Assembly (NCBI GenBank): GCA_002692965.1 | Contig: NZNC01000003.1 | Span: 152,329 to 216,328 of the forward strand | DNA: 64,000 nt | DNA from: Haliea sp. | GTDB taxonomy: Bacteria > Pseudomonadota > Gammaproteobacteria > Pseudomonadales > Halieaceae | Direction: 5' to 3' | Shown here: positions 18,323 to 27,639 of the stretch, in pieces | Numbering within the stretch: the stretch's first letter is position 1 | How the letters are laid out: each line of letters starts with the position of its first letter | Translations under genes and position numbers: made by a program | Notes under the pieces: model-generated | The model's input: only the letters and a program-made list of their open reading frames with translations | What the model was told of the DNA's origin: nothing | Databases searched by the model: none

Positions 18323-19078
18323 TCAGTGGTGCCCGTGGTGGGGGTTGCTCGGTGCAGTACCGCTGGGCGAGTCCAACCCGGGCGATTCCAGGCCGGGTGA
18401 CGCCATGTCGGGCAGGGGCATGCGCAGGTGGCCGGCGTGGCTGACGGTCAGGTAGAGGCTCCAGAGCCCGCCGAGGATCAGCAGCAGCGCAATCGCCACC
18501 TTCAGCCCGCGCCGGCGCAGCTGCACCTGTACGACCCCCGCCCCCAGGCTGGCACCCAGCATGGCGGGCAGGGTGCCGAGCCCAAAGCAGAGCATGACCA
18601 GGGCCGCCGACAGGCTGTCGCCGGTGGTCGCGGCAAAGGCCAGTGCGCTGTAGATCAAGCCGCAGGGCATCAGCCCCCAGCACATCCCCAGCAGACCAGC
18701 CTGCCATGGCCGGCGCACCGGTAGCAGGGGCGTGAGCAGCCGCTGCACGGGCCGCCACAGCCAGGCGCCGCCGCGCTCCAGCCACAACAGGCCGCGCCAC
18801 CAGTCGGCAATGTACAGCCCCATGGCGATCAGCAGCGCCCCCGACAGATAGCGCAGGCCGAGGGTCCAGGCGGCGAGATCCAGGCTGCCGGCCAGGAGGC
18901 CCAGCAGGGCCCCCAGCAGGCTGTAGCTGGCCAGCCGCCCGGCGTGATAGCTGAGGGTGGTCGGCAGGCCGGTGGCTCCCCCCAGTTGCAGGGCGCTGGC
19001 AATGCCGCCGCACATACCCAGGCAGTGGCCGGCCCCGGCCAGGCCGATCAAAAAGGCCGCCAACAGTTCACCGCTCAC
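18323..19078 (-). CDS. Sulfite exporter TauE/SafE family membrane protein of the cco operon
   Basis: A 251-residue polytopic membrane protein with the signature LAGAGHCLGMCGGIASALQ near its N-terminus, the second half repeat LGMCWGLMPCGLIYSALAFA, and a His-rich end (NPHHGHH). Members of this family (YdgH/UreH-like, CcoA-linked) follow ccoS in many gammaproteobacterial cbb3 operons and are thought to move metal or sulfur compounds for oxidase assembly. Its start overlaps the ccoS stop by four bases. Confidence 0.88.
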   Translation of the reverse strand: MSGELLAAFLIGLAGAGHCLGMCGGIASALQLGGATGLPTTLSYHAGRLASYSLLGALLGLLAGSLDLAAWTLGLRYLSGALLIAMGLYIADWWRGLLWLERGGAWLWRPVQRLLTPLLPVRRPWQAGLLGMCWGLMPCGLIYSALAFAATTGDSLSAALVMLCFGLGTLPAMLGASLGAGVVQVQLRRRGLKVAIALLLILGGLWSLYLTVSHAGHLRMPLPDMASPGLESPGLDSPSGTAPSNPHHGHH

Positions 19079-19359
19079 CGCGAGTCCTCCTTGTGCTGCA
19101 CAGTGTCGCCGCCGGGAGCGGCGTTGTCGCTGCCCGGTTCTGCGTCACCGCCACCGTTTTCTGCGCCGTCGCTCTCGGTTTCGCTCTCGGTTTCGCGCGT
19201 GTCGTCACCGCCTGTCTCGGGGGGCGGCTCCGCCAGGATGCGCCAGGCATCCTTGTCCAGGTCATCGTATTGACCGCTGTCGATGGCCCAGATCAGCAGG
19301 CGTATGGCAATGGCACAGAAGATCAGGGCAATGGGTATCAGCAGGTACAGGCTATCCAT
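19075..19359 (-). CDS. ccoS: cbb3-type oxidase assembly protein CcoS, with long acidic tail
   Basis: A 94-residue protein. The first 45 residues are standard CcoS: a membrane helix LYLLIPIALIFCAIAIRLLIW, then AIDSGQYDDLDKDAWRIL. The remaining about 50 residues are a Glu/Asp/Ser/Gly-rich tail unusual for a protein that is usually 45-70 residues long. CcoS is needed for heme/copper cofactor insertion into CcoN. It lies 6 bases after ccoI. Confidence 0.9.
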   Translation of the reverse strand: MDSLYLLIPIALIFCAIAIRLLIWAIDSGQYDDLDKDAWRILAEPPPETGGDDTRETESETESDGAENGGGDAEPGSDNAAPGGDTVQHKEDSR

Positions 19360-19365
19360 GGGCGG

Positions 19366-21774
19366 TCACCGGGCCTTGCGGTTGAGTCGCAGAGAGTTCA
19401 GGACCACCAGCAGGGAACTCGCCGACATGCCCAGGGCAGCCAGCCAGGGTGGCACGAAGCCGAGCGCCGCGAGGGGAATGCCGCAGGCGTTGTAGCCGAT
19501 GGCCCAGGCAATGTTCTGACGCATGATCCGCCGGCAGCGGGCGGCCATGTCGAGGCTGTCGATCACGGCACCCAGGTTGCCTCGCTCGATCACCAGGTCC
19601 GCCTCGGCCCGGGCCAGATCCGCGGCGTTGGCCACGGCGAAAGAGGCGTCGGCGGCCCCCAGCAGGGGCGCGTCGTTGAGACCGTCACCGACGGCGGCGA
19701 CCTGCGCGCCCCCGGTCTGCCAGCGCTGCACCTCGGCCAGTTTCTGGGCCGGGGACAGGCCCAGGCAGACCTGGTCGAAGCCCAGGCTTTCCGCCAGCCG
19801 GCGTCCGCCGGGGGAGCTGTCGCCGCTGAGCAGGGCCAGTTTCAGGCCGCGCTGTCGGGCCGCCTGGAGAATATCCCGGGTCTCCTCGCGCAGGCTGTCG
19901 TCCAGGCCAAACCAGGCCAGTGCCTGCTGGTCCCGGCACAGGGCAAAGCGGTAGAGACCGTCGTCGGGTGGCGCCGGCAGGTCGGGGGCGATCTCCCGGC
20001 AGAAGGTCTCGCTGCCGATACGGTAGCGCACCCCGGCATGCAGGCCTTCCACGCCGCAGCCGGGGATCGCCCGGGCCTGCTCGAAGGCCGGCTGCCCCGG
20101 CGCGGCGGGGAAGGCCGCGGCGGCGGGGTGGGCGCTGTACTGCTGCAGGGCGGCGGCGAGGCCTGTCAGCGCGTCGTCGGCGAGATCTGCCAGGGGCCTC
20201 ACTTCGCGCAGCCGGAGATCGCCCACGGTGAGCGTGCCGGTTTTGTCAAACACCAGCCAGTCGACGTGGGCCAGTGCCTCCAGGGCATTTTCCCCGTGCA
20301 CCAGCACGGCGCGGCGGCGCAGGGCGTTGGCGGCGGCGGTCAGGGCCGCCGGAGTGGCCAGGGCCAGGGCGCAGGGGCAGCTGATGACCAGCACCGACAG
20401 ACTGACCCACAGCGCCCGGGCGGGGTCCAGGTTCAGCCAGGCGAGGGCGGTTGCCGCGGTGATCAGCAGGATCGCGGCGACGAAGCGCCCGGCGATGCGG
20501 TCGGCGAGCCGGGCCAGTCGCGGCTTGACCCGCCGGGCCCGCTCCACGCTGTGTTGCAGTGCCGCCAGCCGCGACTGTTCATAGACCGCCTCGACACGGA
20601 TCTCGAGGCGGTTCTCCAGGTTCAGCGTGCCCGCGTACACGGCGGCGCCCGGCGCCACGGCGCGCGGCAGGGGCTCGCCGTTGAAGCTGTCTTCGCGGAC
20701 GGCGCTGCTGCCCCGGTACACCTGGCCGTCGACGGCAATGGTTTCCCCGGGCATCACGCGCACCCGGTCACCCGCGCGCAGTTGGCGCCGGGGCAGGCGC
20801 TGCCACTGGTCCTCCCGTTGCACGGTGACCGTGAGGGGCAGTGCGGCCTCCGCGCTGTCGCAGGCGATGGCGTGGCGGCGGCGTACGCGCTTTTCCAGGA
20901 AGCGGCCGAGCAGCAGGAAAAAGGTGAACATCACCACCGAGTCAAAGTAGACCTCGCCGCTGCCGCGCAGGGTGGCCCAGATACTGGCCAGCCAGGCAAG
21001 GCCGATGGCCAGGGCGACCGGCAGGTCCATGACCAGTGCGCCCTGGCGCAGGTGCCGCCAGGCGGTGGTGAAGAAGGGGCGGGCGGAGTAGAGCACCACA
21101 AAACTGGCCACCAGCAGGCTGACCCCGCGCAGCAGGGCCTGGTGCTCGGCGGCGATGCCCTGCATGTCACCGGCGTGCAGGGCGATGCCGAACATGCCCA
21201 CCTGCATCATGCCGATACCCGCCACCGCCACGCGGCGCAGGTCCTGGCGGAACTCGCTGTCGATCAGCTCGCGCTGGGCCGAGCGCTGGAAGGGGCGCAC
21301 GCTGTAGCCCAGGGCCTCGACCCGGCTGGCCAGCTGCGAGGGTTGTATCAGTGCCGGGTCATAGCGCAGGTCGAGGCGCTGCTGTTCCAGCTGGACCTGG
21401 GCGTCCTTGACGCCCGGCAGGCCGGCCAGGCTGTGCTCGATCAGCCAGGTACAGGCGGCGCAGGTCATGCCGCCGATCAGGAAGCGCGCCGACTCGTCGC
21501 CGTCGGAGAGGCGTTCGGTGAACTGTTCGCGCAGTCCGGCCTCGTCAAACAGGCGGAACTCCGCCTGCAAGTCGGCGGGGGGCTCCGCGGGCCGGGTGCT
21601 GTAGGCGGTGCGCTGGCGGTAGAAACCGCTCATGTGGCTGTCGGCAATCAGGCCGGCGACGGCGGCGCAGCCGGGACAGCACATCGGCTGCGCCACGCCG
21701 TCGATGGTAACCGTCAGGGGCTCGCCGGCCGGGAGGGGCTCGCCACAGTGAAAACAGCTCTGACGCGGAGTCAC
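19366..21774 (-). CDS. ccoI: Copper-translocating P1B-type ATPase CcoI
   Basis: About 802 residues. There is an N-terminal double-Cys metal region (SCFHCGEPL, MCCPGCAAV) and a heavy-metal domain (GGMTCAACTWLIE). The core carries membrane CPC (VLVISCPCALALATP), the phosphorylation site DKTGTLTVG and the hinge AVGDGLNDAPLL. It delivers copper for the CuB site of the cbb3 oxidase. I start at GTG 21774, 7 bases after the fixH-type gene; the longer reading frame upstream runs through that gene. It lies between ccoH and ccoS as in typical ccoGHIS clusters. Confidence 0.94.
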   Translation of the reverse strand: MTPRQSCFHCGEPLPAGEPLTVTIDGVAQPMCCPGCAAVAGLIADSHMSGFYRQRTAYSTRPAEPPADLQAEFRLFDEAGLREQFTERLSDGDESARFLIGGMTCAACTWLIEHSLAGLPGVKDAQVQLEQQRLDLRYDPALIQPSQLASRVEALGYSVRPFQRSAQRELIDSEFRQDLRRVAVAGIGMMQVGMFGIALHAGDMQGIAAEHQALLRGVSLLVASFVVLYSARPFFTTAWRHLRQGALVMDLPVALAIGLAWLASIWATLRGSGEVYFDSVVMFTFFLLLGRFLEKRVRRRHAIACDSAEAALPLTVTVQREDQWQRLPRRQLRAGDRVRVMPGETIAVDGQVYRGSSAVREDSFNGEPLPRAVAPGAAVYAGTLNLENRLEIRVEAVYEQSRLAALQHSVERARRVKPRLARLADRIAGRFVAAILLITAATALAWLNLDPARALWVSLSVLVISCPCALALATPAALTAAANALRRRAVLVHGENALEALAHVDWLVFDKTGTLTVGDLRLREVRPLADLADDALTGLAAALQQYSAHPAAAAFPAAPGQPAFEQARAIPGCGVEGLHAGVRYRIGSETFCREIAPDLPAPPDDGLYRFALCRDQQALAWFGLDDSLREETRDILQAARQRGLKLALLSGDSSPGGRRLAESLGFDQVCLGLSPAQKLAEVQRWQTGGAQVAAVGDGLNDAPLLGAADASFAVANAADLARAEADLVIERGNLGAVIDSLDMAARCRRIMRQNIAWAIGYNACGIPLAALGFVPPWLAALGMSASSLLVVLNSLRLNRKAR

Positions 21775-21781
21775 GCCGGTC

Positions 21782-22273
21782 TCAACCCGGGGCGTCCGGG
21801 ACCAGGTCTGCCGCGTGGATGACGCCATCCAGGCGCCAGGGTTGGCCGGCGCTCTCCCCGGACAGGCGCCAGTGCCAGCGCTCGCCCGCGGGTTGCGGCA
21901 GGGCACCCACGTAGACCCCGGGAGCCACGCGCTTCAGCGTGACCTGCTGGTCGCGGTCCGCCTCCAGGGGATGCGAGAGCAGCAGTGCCAGGCTGTCATC
22001 GGCGGCGGAACCCTGCAGGTGCACCGTCACCTGGCGCGGGGCGAGGGCAAGGCTGGCCCGCAGCGAGAGTTCGTTGGCGGACTGCTGCATCTCCAGCTGC
22101 CGGTTGATCGCCAGGCCTTCCTTGTAATAGTCGGTCACCACCAGGTCATCGGCGTGGCGGGTGGCGATGTAGAGCATGTAAAAGCTGGCAATGACCACCG
22201 AGCCGGGCAGGGCGATCAGGAACCAGGGCCAGAACTGGCGGTACCAGGGAGTGCTTGCGGTATCCGGTATCAC
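21782..22273 (-). CDS. ccoH: FixH/CcoH family protein
   Basis: A 163-residue protein: an N-terminal membrane anchor (WPWFLIALPGSVVIASFYML), then DDLVVTDYYKEGLAINRQLE, the FixH hallmark, and a periplasmic Ig-like domain. CcoH stabilises the cbb3 complex during assembly. Its start overlaps the ccoG stop by four bases. Confidence 0.92.
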   Translation of the reverse strand: MIPDTASTPWYRQFWPWFLIALPGSVVIASFYMLYIATRHADDLVVTDYYKEGLAINRQLEMQQSANELSLRASLALAPRQVTVHLQGSAADDSLALLLSHPLEADRDQQVTLKRVAPGVYVGALPQPAGERWHWRLSGESAGQPWRLDGVIHAADLVPDAPG

Positions 22274-23682
22274 GACATGGGCCTCATGAAGCGCGACTCG
22301 GAGGAAATCTCCAGCTCGCGCTGGTCAGTGGACTGCAGGCGGAACTCGACCACCGTCGCCGGGGTGTTGGCATTGCCGGCCGGCTCGCGCACCCGCAGGG
22401 TGATGCGGCGCACTTCCCCGGCGTCGACGGTGTGCCGGGTCTCGCCGATCAGACTGGCGCCGGGCAGGCCCTCGAGGCTGACCTCGAACTCGTGGGCGGC
22501 CTCGTCCATATTGGCGACGCTGAGGGTGTAGATGTTTTCCACGCTGCCATCCTGGGTGGTGACATACAGTTCGGTGCGGTCGCGAATCACGGTCATCTCC
22601 AGGGGCGTCCGGTCGAGAATGCGCCAGCTGAACAGCCCGGCCATCACCAGCAGCACCAGGGTATAGCCAATCACCCGGGGACGCAGCCAGTGGGTCTGCT
22701 CGCCCTCGAGTGCGCGTTCGCTGGTGTAGCGGATCAGGCCCCGGGGGTAGGACATCTTGTCCATCACCGAGTTGCAGGCGTCGATGCACAGGGCGCAGCC
22801 GATGCACTCGTACTGCAGGCCCTCGCGGATATCGATGCCGGTCGGGCAGACCTGGACGCAGAGTTCGCAGTCGATGCAGTCGCCGAGCCCCAGGGCCCGG
22901 GGGTCGACGTCGCGGCGGCGGGAACCGCGCGGTTCGCCGCGGCCCGGGTCGTAGGACACGATCAGGGTGTCGCGGTCGAACATCACCGACTGGAAGCGGG
23001 CGTAGGGGCACATGTAGGTGCACACCTGTTCGCGCATCCAGCCGGCGTTGATGTAGGTGGCGCAGGTGAAGAACAGGGTCCACAGCACCTGCCACTTGCC
23101 ACTGCTCAGGGTGAGGAACTCCCACAGCAGGTCGCGGATGGGGTAGAAGTAGCCGACGAAGGTGGCGCCGGTGGCAAAGGCGACGAACAGCCAGCCGCCG
23201 TGTTTCAGTCCCTTGCGCAGGGCTTTCTCCGCGCTCCAGGGGGCCTGGTCGAGCTTCATGCGCTGGTTGCGGCTGCCCTCGAAGCGCTGTTCGATCCACA
23301 TGAAGATCGAGGTCCAGACCGTCTGTGGGCAGGTATAGCCGCACCACAGCCGCCCGGCGAAAGCGGTGACGGTGAACAGGGCAAAGGCCGCGATAATCAG
23401 CAGGAAGGCGAGCAGGGGGAAATCCTGGGGCCAGAAGGTCAGGCCGAGGATATGGAACTTGCGCGCCGGCAGATCGAAGAGGACCGCCGGTCGCCCGTCC
23501 CAGGTCAGCCAGGGCAGCAGGAAGTAGCCGGCCAGCAGTGGCCAGCCGGTGAACAGTCGAATGCGCTGGAAGAAACCTTCGATATGCCGCGTGTAGATCT
23601 TCTCGCGGCGCTGGTAGAGGTCGACCTCCGCGACTTCCGCGGGGGCCAGTTCCTTGACGTCAATCAGGTCTTTGTCCGACAT
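22270..23682 (-). CDS. ccoG: cbb3 oxidase accessory protein CcoG (polyferredoxin)
   Basis: A 470-residue membrane protein. It has CGYTCPQTVWT and CTYMCPYARFQSVMFD, then two 4Fe-4S clusters (CIDCELCVQVCPTGIDI and CIGCALCIDACNSVM), several membrane helices and a C-terminal Ig-like periplasmic domain. CcoG is a cupric reductase serving oxidase copper loading. The 78-base gap to ccoP contains a GC-rich stretch only. Confidence 0.95.
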   Translation of the reverse strand: MSDKDLIDVKELAPAEVAEVDLYQRREKIYTRHIEGFFQRIRLFTGWPLLAGYFLLPWLTWDGRPAVLFDLPARKFHILGLTFWPQDFPLLAFLLIIAAFALFTVTAFAGRLWCGYTCPQTVWTSIFMWIEQRFEGSRNQRMKLDQAPWSAEKALRKGLKHGGWLFVAFATGATFVGYFYPIRDLLWEFLTLSSGKWQVLWTLFFTCATYINAGWMREQVCTYMCPYARFQSVMFDRDTLIVSYDPGRGEPRGSRRRDVDPRALGLGDCIDCELCVQVCPTGIDIREGLQYECIGCALCIDACNSVMDKMSYPRGLIRYTSERALEGEQTHWLRPRVIGYTLVLLVMAGLFSWRILDRTPLEMTVIRDRTELYVTTQDGSVENIYTLSVANMDEAAHEFEVSLEGLPGASLIGETRHTVDAGEVRRITLRVREPAGNANTPATVVEFRLQSTDQRELEISSESRFMRPMS

Positions 23683-23760
23683 GCTTCCGGGTTCCTGCTG
23701 GGGGTGGGAACAGCCCGGTGGGTGCGGCCCCGCAGGGGGGCGGGGCCGCGGGGTACCGGC

Positions 23761-24639
23761 CTAGTGACTCAGGCTGTAGACGTAGGCCGCAATGATGTGG
23801 ATCTTGTCCTCGGTCAGCGTATCGCTGAAGGCGGGCATCACACCATTGCGCCCCGCGCGCAGGCTGTGGGCAATCTGCTCCCGGGTGCCGCCGTAGAGCC
23901 AGATGCCGTTGGTCAGGTTGGGCGCGCCGAAGGCCTTATTACCCTTGCCGTCGGGGCCGTGGCAGGCGGCGCAGTAGCTGGCGAAGATTTCCTTGCCCTT
24001 TGCGGCCTGTGCCTCGTCCACCGAGCGTCCGTTGAGGGACAGCACGTATTCGGTGGCCTGGGCGATGCCCGAATCCCCCAGGATCTGCCCCCAGGCGGGC
24101 ATGGCGGCCTGGCGTCCGTTGATCAGGGTGGCCTTGATGGCCTCCGGGCTGCCGCCCCAGAGCCAGTCGTCATCGGTCAGGTTGGGGAAGCCGTAGCGAC
24201 CCTTGCCGTCGGCGCCGTGACACTGGGCGCACTCGTTGCCGAACATGCGGGCCCCCATGCGTCGCACGGCGGGGTCCTGGGCAATTTCCTCGATCGGCTG
24301 TGCCAGGTAGCGGCTGCGCATCTCGCTGTAGCGCGCCTCCGCCTCGGCCACTTCGGCCTGGTGCTGCTCGACCTGGGTCCAGCCCAGCAGGCCTTTGTAG
24401 TTGCCCATGCCCGGGTACATGATCAGGTAGCCAATCGCCCACACCAGGGTGATGACAAAGAGATAGAACCACCAGGCGGGCAGGGGATTGTCGTACTCCT
24501 CGATGCCGTCGTAGACGTGCCCGGTGGTGCGTTGATTTTCACCCACGTCGCGCTTGCGGTTGGCGAACAGGATCCACCACAGACCCACCAGGGTAATGAC
24601 GGTGAGCAGTATGACCCACCAGCTCCAGAAGCTAGTCAT
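23761..24639 (-). CDS. ccoP: cbb3 cytochrome c oxidase subunit III (diheme CcoP)
   Basis: A 292-residue protein with two N-terminal membrane helices (WSWWVILLTVITLVGLWWIL and WWFYLFVITLVWAIGYLIM) and two cytochrome c domains with heme sites CAQCH and CAACH. Each has distal Met motifs (MPAWG, MPAF). It passes electrons to CcoO/CcoN. It overlaps ccoQ by 8 bases. Confidence 0.96.
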   Translation of the reverse strand: MTSFWSWWVILLTVITLVGLWWILFANRKRDVGENQRTTGHVYDGIEEYDNPLPAWWFYLFVITLVWAIGYLIMYPGMGNYKGLLGWTQVEQHQAEVAEAEARYSEMRSRYLAQPIEEIAQDPAVRRMGARMFGNECAQCHGADGKGRYGFPNLTDDDWLWGGSPEAIKATLINGRQAAMPAWGQILGDSGIAQATEYVLSLNGRSVDEAQAAKGKEIFASYCAACHGPDGKGNKAFGAPNLTNGIWLYGGTREQIAHSLRAGRNGVMPAFSDTLTEDKIHIIAAYVYSLSH

Positions 24640-24814
24640 GCTTGCGTGCCTCCTCCTGTTGGGTCCGGCGATTCATTTCTTCATCGGCGAAGGGCAAGTG
24701 CCGGGCCTCCTCGAAACTCTTGCGTCGTTTTCTGCTCCAGGCCCAGATGCACACGCCGATGAAGGCGATCATCAGCATGAGGGTGCTGAGGCCCCGCAAA
24801 TCGTTGATATCCAT
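24632..24814 (-). CDS. ccoQ: cbb3 oxidase small subunit CcoQ
   Basis: A 60-residue protein: one membrane helix (LSTLMLMIAFIGVCIWAW) followed by a basic/acidic cytoplasmic tail with FEEARHLPFAD, as is usual for CcoQ. It lies 2 bases after ccoO and overlaps ccoP. It stabilises CcoP in the complex. Confidence 0.92.
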   Translation of the reverse strand: MDINDLRGLSTLMLMIAFIGVCIWAWSRKRRKSFEEARHLPFADEEMNRRTQQEEARKHD

Positions 24815-24816
24815 GG

Positions 24817-25425
24817 CTAGCGCCTCGTCTGTATCAGGGTGCCCAGTTGCTGCAGGTAGGCGACCACGGCATCAATTTCCTGCTTGCCCTCCACCGCGGC
24901 GGGGGCGCCCTCGATATCGGCATCGGTATAGGGCACACCCAGCTTGCGCAGGGTGCGCATCTTCTGCGAAATGCGCTCGCCGTCGATGCTGTTGTCGAAC
25001 AGCCAGGGGTAGGCGGGCATGTTGGACTCCGGGACCACGTCCCGCGGGTTGTAGAGGTGGGCGCGGTGCCAGTCGTCGCTGTAGCGCTCGCCGACGCGGG
25101 CCAGGTCCGGCCCCGTGCGCTTGGAGCCCCAGAGGAAGGGGTGGTCGTAGACAAACTCGCCGGCGACCGAGTAGTGGCCGTAGCGTTCGGTCTCTGCCCG
25201 CAGCGGGCGGATCATCTGCGAGTGGCAGTTGTTGCAGCCCTCGCGAATGTAGATGTCACGGCCTTCCAGCTCCAGGGCGGAGAGGGGTTCGAGGCCCTCC
25301 ACCGGCTCCTTCACCTGCTTGCCGGCGATCAGGGGGACCAGCTCCACCAGGGTGCCAAAGCTGATGGCGATAATGATGAAGATGATCATTATCCCGGTGT
25401 TGGTTTCGACAATCTCGTGTTTCAT
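24817..25425 (-). CDS. ccoO: cbb3 oxidase subunit II (monoheme CcoO)
   Basis: A 202-residue protein with an N-terminal membrane helix ([22 protein letters not shown]), a heme site in [16 protein letters not shown], and [20 protein letters not shown], all diagnostic. It lies 15 bases after ccoN. Confidence 0.96.
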   Translation of the reverse strand: MKHEIVETNTGIMIIFIIIAISFGTLVELVPLIAGKQVKEPVEGLEPLSALELEGRDIYIREGCNNCHSQMIRPLRAETERYGHYSVAGEFVYDHPFLWGSKRTGPDLARVGERYSDDWHRAHLYNPRDVVPESNMPAYPWLFDNSIDGERISQKMRTLRKLGVPYTDADIEGAPAAVEGKQEIDAVVAYLQQLGTLIQTRR

Positions 25426-25440
25426 GCGTGGCTCCCTGTG

Positions 25441-26880
25441 TCAGGCTGCACTGGCGGCGGGCGCCGTCTGGCTTGCGGTGTCGTCGCGGCGCGCGGTCAT
25501 GTAGACGTTGTAGGCCATGATCAGCATGCCGGCGAAGAAGATGGCGCCACCGGCCAGGCGGACCAGGTAGCCCGGATAGCTCGCGGCAACCGACTCGACG
25601 AAGGTGTAGGTGAGGGTGCCGTCCTCGTTGTAGGCGCGCCACATCAGGCCCTGGAGAATGCCGTTGACCCACATGGAGGCGATGTAGAGCACGGTGCCGA
25701 TGGTCGACATCCAGAAGTGGGTGTTGATCAGGCTGATGCTGTACATGCGCTCCTTGGCGAACAGGACCGGAATCAGATGGTAGATCGAGCCGATGGAAAT
25801 CATCGCCACCCAGCCCAGGGCCCCGGAGTGCACGTGGCCAATGGTCCAGTCCGTGTAGTGGGACAGCGCGTTGACCGTCTTGATCGACATCATCGGGCCT
25901 TCAAAGGTGGACATGCCGTAGAAGGACAGGCTGACCACCAGGAAGCGCAGGATCGGGTCGGTGCGCAGTTTGTGCCAGGCACCGGAGAGGGTCATGATGC
26001 CGTTGATCATGCCGCCCCAGGAGGGTGCCAGCAGGATGATCGACATCACCATGCCCAGGCTCTGGGCCCAGTCGGGCAGGGCGGTGTAGTGCAGGTGGTG
26101 GGGGCCGGCCCAGATGTAAACGGCGATCAGCGCCCAGAAGTGGACGATACTCAGCCGGTAGGAGTAGACCGGGCGCTCGGCCTGCTTGGGCACGAAGTAG
26201 TACATCATGCCGAGGAAGCCGGCGGTCAGGAAGAAGCCCACCGCGTTGTGGCCGTACCACCACTGCACCATGGCGTCCACGGTGCCGGCGTAGGCGGAAT
26301 AGGACTTGGTCAGGTCAACCGGCAGGGCGGCGCTGTTGAGCAGGTGCAGCACGGCTACGGTGACGATGAAACCGCCGTAGAACCAGTTGGCGACGTAGAT
26401 GTGGTTGACCTTGCGCTTGACGATGGTGCCGAAGAAGACGATCGCGTAGGACACCCAGACCACGGTGATCAGCAGGTCGATCGGCCACTCCAGCTCGGCG
26501 TATTCCTTGGAGCTGGTCATGCCCAGGGGCAGGGTGATGGCGGCGGCCACGATGACCAGCTGCCAGCCCCAGAAGGTAAAGGCCGCCAGCTTGTCGGAGA
26601 TCAGCCGGGTCTGGCAGGTGCGCTGGACCACGTAGTAGGAGGTGGCAAACAGCGCCGAACCGCCAAAGGCAAAGATCACCGCGTTGGTGTGCAGCGGGCG
26701 CAGGCGCCCGAAGCTGGTCCAGGGCAGATCGAAGTTCAGGGCGGGGAAGGCCAGCTGGGCGGCGATCCAGACGCCGACCAGCATGCCGACGATGCCCCAT
26801 ACCACGGTCATGATGGCAAACTGGCGCACGACCTTGTAGTTGTAGGTCGGGTGTTCCAGAGCCGCGTTGAGTTCACTCAT
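25441..26880 (-). CDS. ccoN: cbb3 oxidase catalytic subunit I (CcoN)
   Basis: A 479-residue protein with twelve hydrophobic segments. It has heme/CuB ligands in [14 protein letters not shown], the active-site region [20 protein letters not shown], and [14 protein letters not shown]. High-affinity O2 reduction and proton pumping in the inner membrane. Only 40 bases separate it from the Yip1 gene and no promoter is seen there, so it is probably transcribed from the FNR-type promoter upstream of that gene. Confidence 0.97.
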   Translation of the reverse strand: MSELNAALEHPTYNYKVVRQFAIMTVVWGIVGMLVGVWIAAQLAFPALNFDLPWTSFGRLRPLHTNAVIFAFGGSALFATSYYVVQRTCQTRLISDKLAAFTFWGWQLVIVAAAITLPLGMTSSKEYAELEWPIDLLITVVWVSYAIVFFGTIVKRKVNHIYVANWFYGGFIVTVAVLHLLNSAALPVDLTKSYSAYAGTVDAMVQWWYGHNAVGFFLTAGFLGMMYYFVPKQAERPVYSYRLSIVHFWALIAVYIWAGPHHLHYTALPDWAQSLGMVMSIILLAPSWGGMINGIMTLSGAWHKLRTDPILRFLVVSLSFYGMSTFEGPMMSIKTVNALSHYTDWTIGHVHSGALGWVAMISIGSIYHLIPVLFAKERMYSISLINTHFWMSTIGTVLYIASMWVNGILQGLMWRAYNEDGTLTYTFVESVAASYPGYLVRLAGGAIFFAGMLIMAYNVYMTARRDDTASQTAPAASAA

Positions 26881-26920
26881 GATCAGTGTCCACAGTCAGG
26901 CGAGAATTGAAGGTTGGGGT

Positions 26921-27529
26921 TCAGAGTGCGTCGGTGAAGGCGGGTCCCGTACCGACGTCCCAGAGGAGTACCGTGGCCACCATCAGTGAGACCAGGATGA
27001 CCAGGCCCACGGCGACCACCGCCGAGGAAAACAGAAAGCCGCGTTCCTCGGGAATGTTCATCATGATCGGAATGCCCTGGTAGAGCAGGAATACCGACCA
27101 GCTGACGGCGATCACGCCGAACAACAGGTCCAGCCACAGCAGCGGGTAGATACCCACAATGCCGAACACGAACAGCGGGGTGACGGTCAGACCCGCGGTG
27201 ATGATGCCCCGCGCCAGACCCACCTGGGCGCCGTAGGTGCCGGCCATCCAGTGAATGAAGTAGCCCACCGCCGCCACGCAGCCGAGCATGGCGAAGTAGA
27301 ACAGCAGGGTCAGTTCGCGGGCGCTGTCCGCGGTCAGGCGAATGGCGTCGTCGTCCCCCGCCACGGTCCAGCCGACCTGGCTGGTCCCGTAGTACCAGGA
27401 TACCGCGGGAATGATCGCCAACAGGCAGGGATAGAGAAGCAGGGTATTGAAGGAGCGAGTGGGCATGGCGGCAATGCGGCGCCATTCCGCGCTGGGCTTG
27501 ATCAGGAGTCCGATTGTATGTTGGAGCAT
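26921..27529 (-). CDS. Yip1-family membrane protein, first gene of the cco operon
   Basis: A 202-residue polytopic membrane protein with about five helices and the YIP1 pattern (TIGLLIKPSAEWRRI near the start, FIHWMAGTYGAQVGLARGI in the middle). I start at ATG 27529, preceded by GGGGAA; upstream frame to 27613 crosses the promoter. It sits between the FNR-type promoter and ccoN, so it should be co-expressed with the oxidase. Its role there is unknown. Confidence 0.85.
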   Translation of the reverse strand: MLQHTIGLLIKPSAEWRRIAAMPTRSFNTLLLYPCLLAIIPAVSWYYGTSQVGWTVAGDDDAIRLTADSARELTLLFYFAMLGCVAAVGYFIHWMAGTYGAQVGLARGIITAGLTVTPLFVFGIVGIYPLLWLDLLFGVIAVSWSVFLLYQGIPIMMNIPEERGFLFSSAVVAVGLVILVSLMVATVLLWDVGTGPAFTDAL

Positions 27530-27572
27530 GTTTTTAGTTCCCCGATGGTTAAGCGACTGGCGGCTCGAGGGC

Positions 27573-27613
27573 ATTGTAAATGTTGCCCCCGGGCCGGCCA
27601 TGACACAGATCAA
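27573..27613 (-). promoter_or_regulatory. FNR-type class II promoter of the yip1-cco operon
   Basis: On the minus strand TTGATCTGTGTCAT (27613-27600) is an FNR box with one off-consensus half. A -10 TACAAT (27578-27573) follows with the box centred near -41. It lies between the fnr/anr gene and its presumed target. Confidence 0.7.
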
Positions 27614-27639
27614 GGCAGCGTGGTTTGCCCCGATGTTGT

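Noticed and set aside
19093..21822. Very long plus-strand reading frame (909 codons)
   Set aside because: It is antisense to ccoI and ccoS, has no family signature and is a by-product of high GC content. The same applies to 22255-24762 (antisense to ccoG/ccoP) and 29619-33212 (antisense to the DUF1631 gene).
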